The position numbers and the translations under genes were made by a program. Source: Thermosyntropha sp. (GTDB lineage Bacteria; Bacillota; Syntrophomonadia; Syntrophomonadales; Syntrophomonadaceae). Taken from it: 64,000 nt of DNA. Every line of letters starts with the position of its first letter. Positions within the stretch are counted from its first letter, which is position 1. The DNA is taken from contig NZ_JACDOH010000002.1 of NCBI RefSeq assembly GCF_017656155.1, forward strand, positions 282,360 to 346,359, read 5' to 3'. Below, piece by piece: positions 62,821 to 64,000 of this stretch. Below the pieces are notes generated by a model that saw nothing but the letters and a program-made list of their open reading frames with translations, was not told the DNA's origin and made no database searches.

Positions 62821-63555
62821 CTATTCTATCGCCTTCTGTTTTATATGCTGATTTATATTGAAAATATCCGGATTTTGTTCGATAAGTTCTAAACAGTCTT
62901 CCATGGTAAAATCTTTCTTGTAAGGATAAAGCCTTTCCAGGATCGTTTTTACCAGTTTAAAATCTTCCTTTGTATCTACTGTCCAGCGATGTTTGCTTTC
63001 ATCTTTTTTGTATTTAACAGAAAAGATTTTAAATTTTTCCGGATGGGAATAGATATAAAGGGTTACATGTTCCCTCTCCGGCTTTAAAACTGCTTTTTTA
63101 TGAGCTTCTTCAAGAGCTGCAAAGGAAAGTATTTCGGTATCCATTCCCCGCGGATAAGTCCTTTCTATGGTATTTGAAATATAGTCATATTTTCCGGAAT
63201 TTTTTATGTAAGTATCTATTATTAGATCTATAACTACTGGGTCGATTAAAGGGCAATCTGATGTTACTCTTACTACTGCATCGGCTCGATATTCCTTAGC
63301 TGCCTCGTAATACCTTGACAGGACATCTTCTTCTGAACCGCGGTAATAAGCTATGTTAAGTTTTCTACACAGGTCAATTATCGGCTGGTCAGCAGGATTA
63401 ACTGTAGTCGCAATGACTAATTCATCTGCCAGTTTTACCTTTTTTAATCGTTCTATCTGGTATTCAAGCAGTGGTTTTTCCATTACTTCTTTTAAAACTT
63501 TGCCCGGCAGGCGGGTGGATGTCATCCTCGCCTGGTTTATTATTACTATTCTCAT
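62821..63555 (-). CDS. pseF: Pseudaminic acid cytidylyltransferase (SpsF-like)
   Basis: A 244-residue nucleotidyltransferase: MRIVIINQARMTSTRLPGKVL, with the Q-A-R-x-x-S-x-R-L-P-G-K-type CTP loop, VVRVTSDCPLIDPVVID and HRWTVDTKEDFKLV. It belongs to the SpsF/CMP-KDO-like group and by position should make CMP-pseudaminic acid. Its ATG overlaps the pseC stop by 4 bp (ATGA). Confidence 0.85.
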   Translation of the reverse strand: MRIVIINQARMTSTRLPGKVLKEVMEKPLLEYQIERLKKVKLADELVIATTVNPADQPIIDLCRKLNIAYYRGSEEDVLSRYYEAAKEYRADAVVRVTSDCPLIDPVVIDLIIDTYIKNSGKYDYISNTIERTYPRGMDTEILSFAALEEAHKKAVLKPEREHVTLYIYSHPEKFKIFSVKYKKDESKHRWTVDTKEDFKLVKTILERLYPYKKDFTMEDCLELIEQNPDIFNINQHIKQKAIE

Positions 63556-64000
63556 TTGATTACCTCTCTTACCGCCTTTATGACTCTATTAATTTCTTCA
63601 TCACTCATTCCCGGGAAGATGGGAAGTGATAATACTCTTTTATACCAGTCTTCCGCTGCCGGATAATCTCCCCAGTTGTATCCGAATCTTTCCCTGTAAT
63701 ATGGAAAGGTGTGAACAGGTATGTAGTGCACCTGGGAATATATGCCTTTCTGTCTTAATTTCTCATAAAGTTCAGATCGGCTGATTTCAGCCTCTTCTTT
63801 TATCCTTATCGTGTATAAATGATATGAGCTGTGATATCCTTCTCCGGTAAAAGGAAGCTCTAACGGCAGGTCTTTTAATTCCCGGCTGTATTTTTCGGCT
63901 ATTTCTTTCCGCCTTTTTACAAACCAGTCCAGCTTATTAAGCTGTGATATGCCCAGGGCTGCCTGTATGTCAGTCATTCGGTAGTTAAAGCCTAAATACT
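63552..64000 (-). CDS. pseC: UDP-4-amino-4,6-dideoxy-N-acetyl-L-altrosamine transaminase (C-terminal part)
   Basis: The C-terminal 149 residues of a DegT/DnrJ/EryC1-type aminotransferase; the 5' part lies beyond the right edge. YLGFNYRMTDIQAALGISQLNKLDW is the conserved segment after the PLP lysine. IYSQVHYIPVHTFPYYRE and LSLPIFPGMSDEEINRVI are the family C-terminus. It would add the 4-amino group that is later acylated. Frame is open to the window edge. Confidence 0.88.
   Translation of the reverse strand, partial: YLGFNYRMTDIQAALGISQLNKLDWFVKRRKEIAEKYSRELKDLPLELPFTGEGYHSSYHLYTIRIKEEAEISRSELYEKLRQKGIYSQVHYIPVHTFPYYRERFGYNWGDYPAAEDWYKRVLSLPIFPGMSDEEINRVIKAVREVIK

Overview
The window looks like chromosomal DNA of a low-GC, spore-forming, flagellated Firmicute of the class Clostridia. 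It carries sporulation-associated genes (ytxC, a ylmC/ymxH homologue, a yteA-type zinc-finger gene), the division cluster with sepF and divIVA, T-box aminoacyl-tRNA synthetase leaders, an L20-type ribosomal leader, and flagellar rod and stator genes. Two long-chain acyl-CoA synthetases, an enoyl-CoA isomerase-like protein and a long acyl-CoA dehydrogenase suggest a fatty-acid-degrading organism of the Syntrophomonas/Thermosyntropha type. That placement is inference. About half of the genes checked start with TTG or GTG behind a strong Shine-Dalgarno sequence, so starts were chosen by ribosome binding site.

Layout. 0-6.5 kb (minus strand): 5' end of murT, a diacylglycerol-type glycosyltransferase, a DksA/YteA-like protein, DUF5665, ileS with an isoleucine T-box, and nth. 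6.5-10 kb: a polar amino-acid ABC transporter and a divergent EamA exporter. 10-18.4 kb: a rearranged ylm/division cluster (yggU, divIVA, U32 protein, yggT, proC, sepF, ylmE), a PhoPR-like pair whose kinase has no membrane segment, pgeF, nrdR and ylmC. 18.5-20.3 kb (plus): a sigma-28-type promoter with a structured leader, flgG, a rod-binding protein and an unknown small gene. 20.3-32.8 kb: tyrS, a class A penicillin-binding protein (plus), mutS2, a DUF3656 U32 protein, a NIF3-like protein, DUF421, polX and zapA.

32.9-42 kb is the phosphate region: pstS, pstC, pstA, pstB and phoU, with an acyl-CoA synthetase between pstS and a membrane PhoR/PhoP pair. PhoP-box-like 11-bp arrays precede both pstS and phoP. 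A structured RNA plus intrinsic terminator lies between pstS and pstC. 42-51.8 kb is translation-centred: a TGS-nucleoside kinase, pheST with a phenylalanine T-box, a SpoU methyltransferase, infC-rpmI-rplT with an L20-type leader, and thrS. The PheT subunit has lost its tRNA-binding OB domain. Upstream of thrS are a DUF445 membrane protein and ytxC.

53.6-60 kb (plus): motAB with a sigma-28-like promoter, then the fatty-acid genes (acyl-CoA synthetase, crotonase-fold isomerase-like protein, acyl-CoA dehydrogenase). 60-64 kb (minus): a pseudaminic acid block (pseI, a formyltransferase, pseG, pseF, partial pseC). The formyltransferase sits where a PseH acetyltransferase would be expected. I saw no tRNA, rRNA, CRISPR array, prophage or intact insertion sequence.
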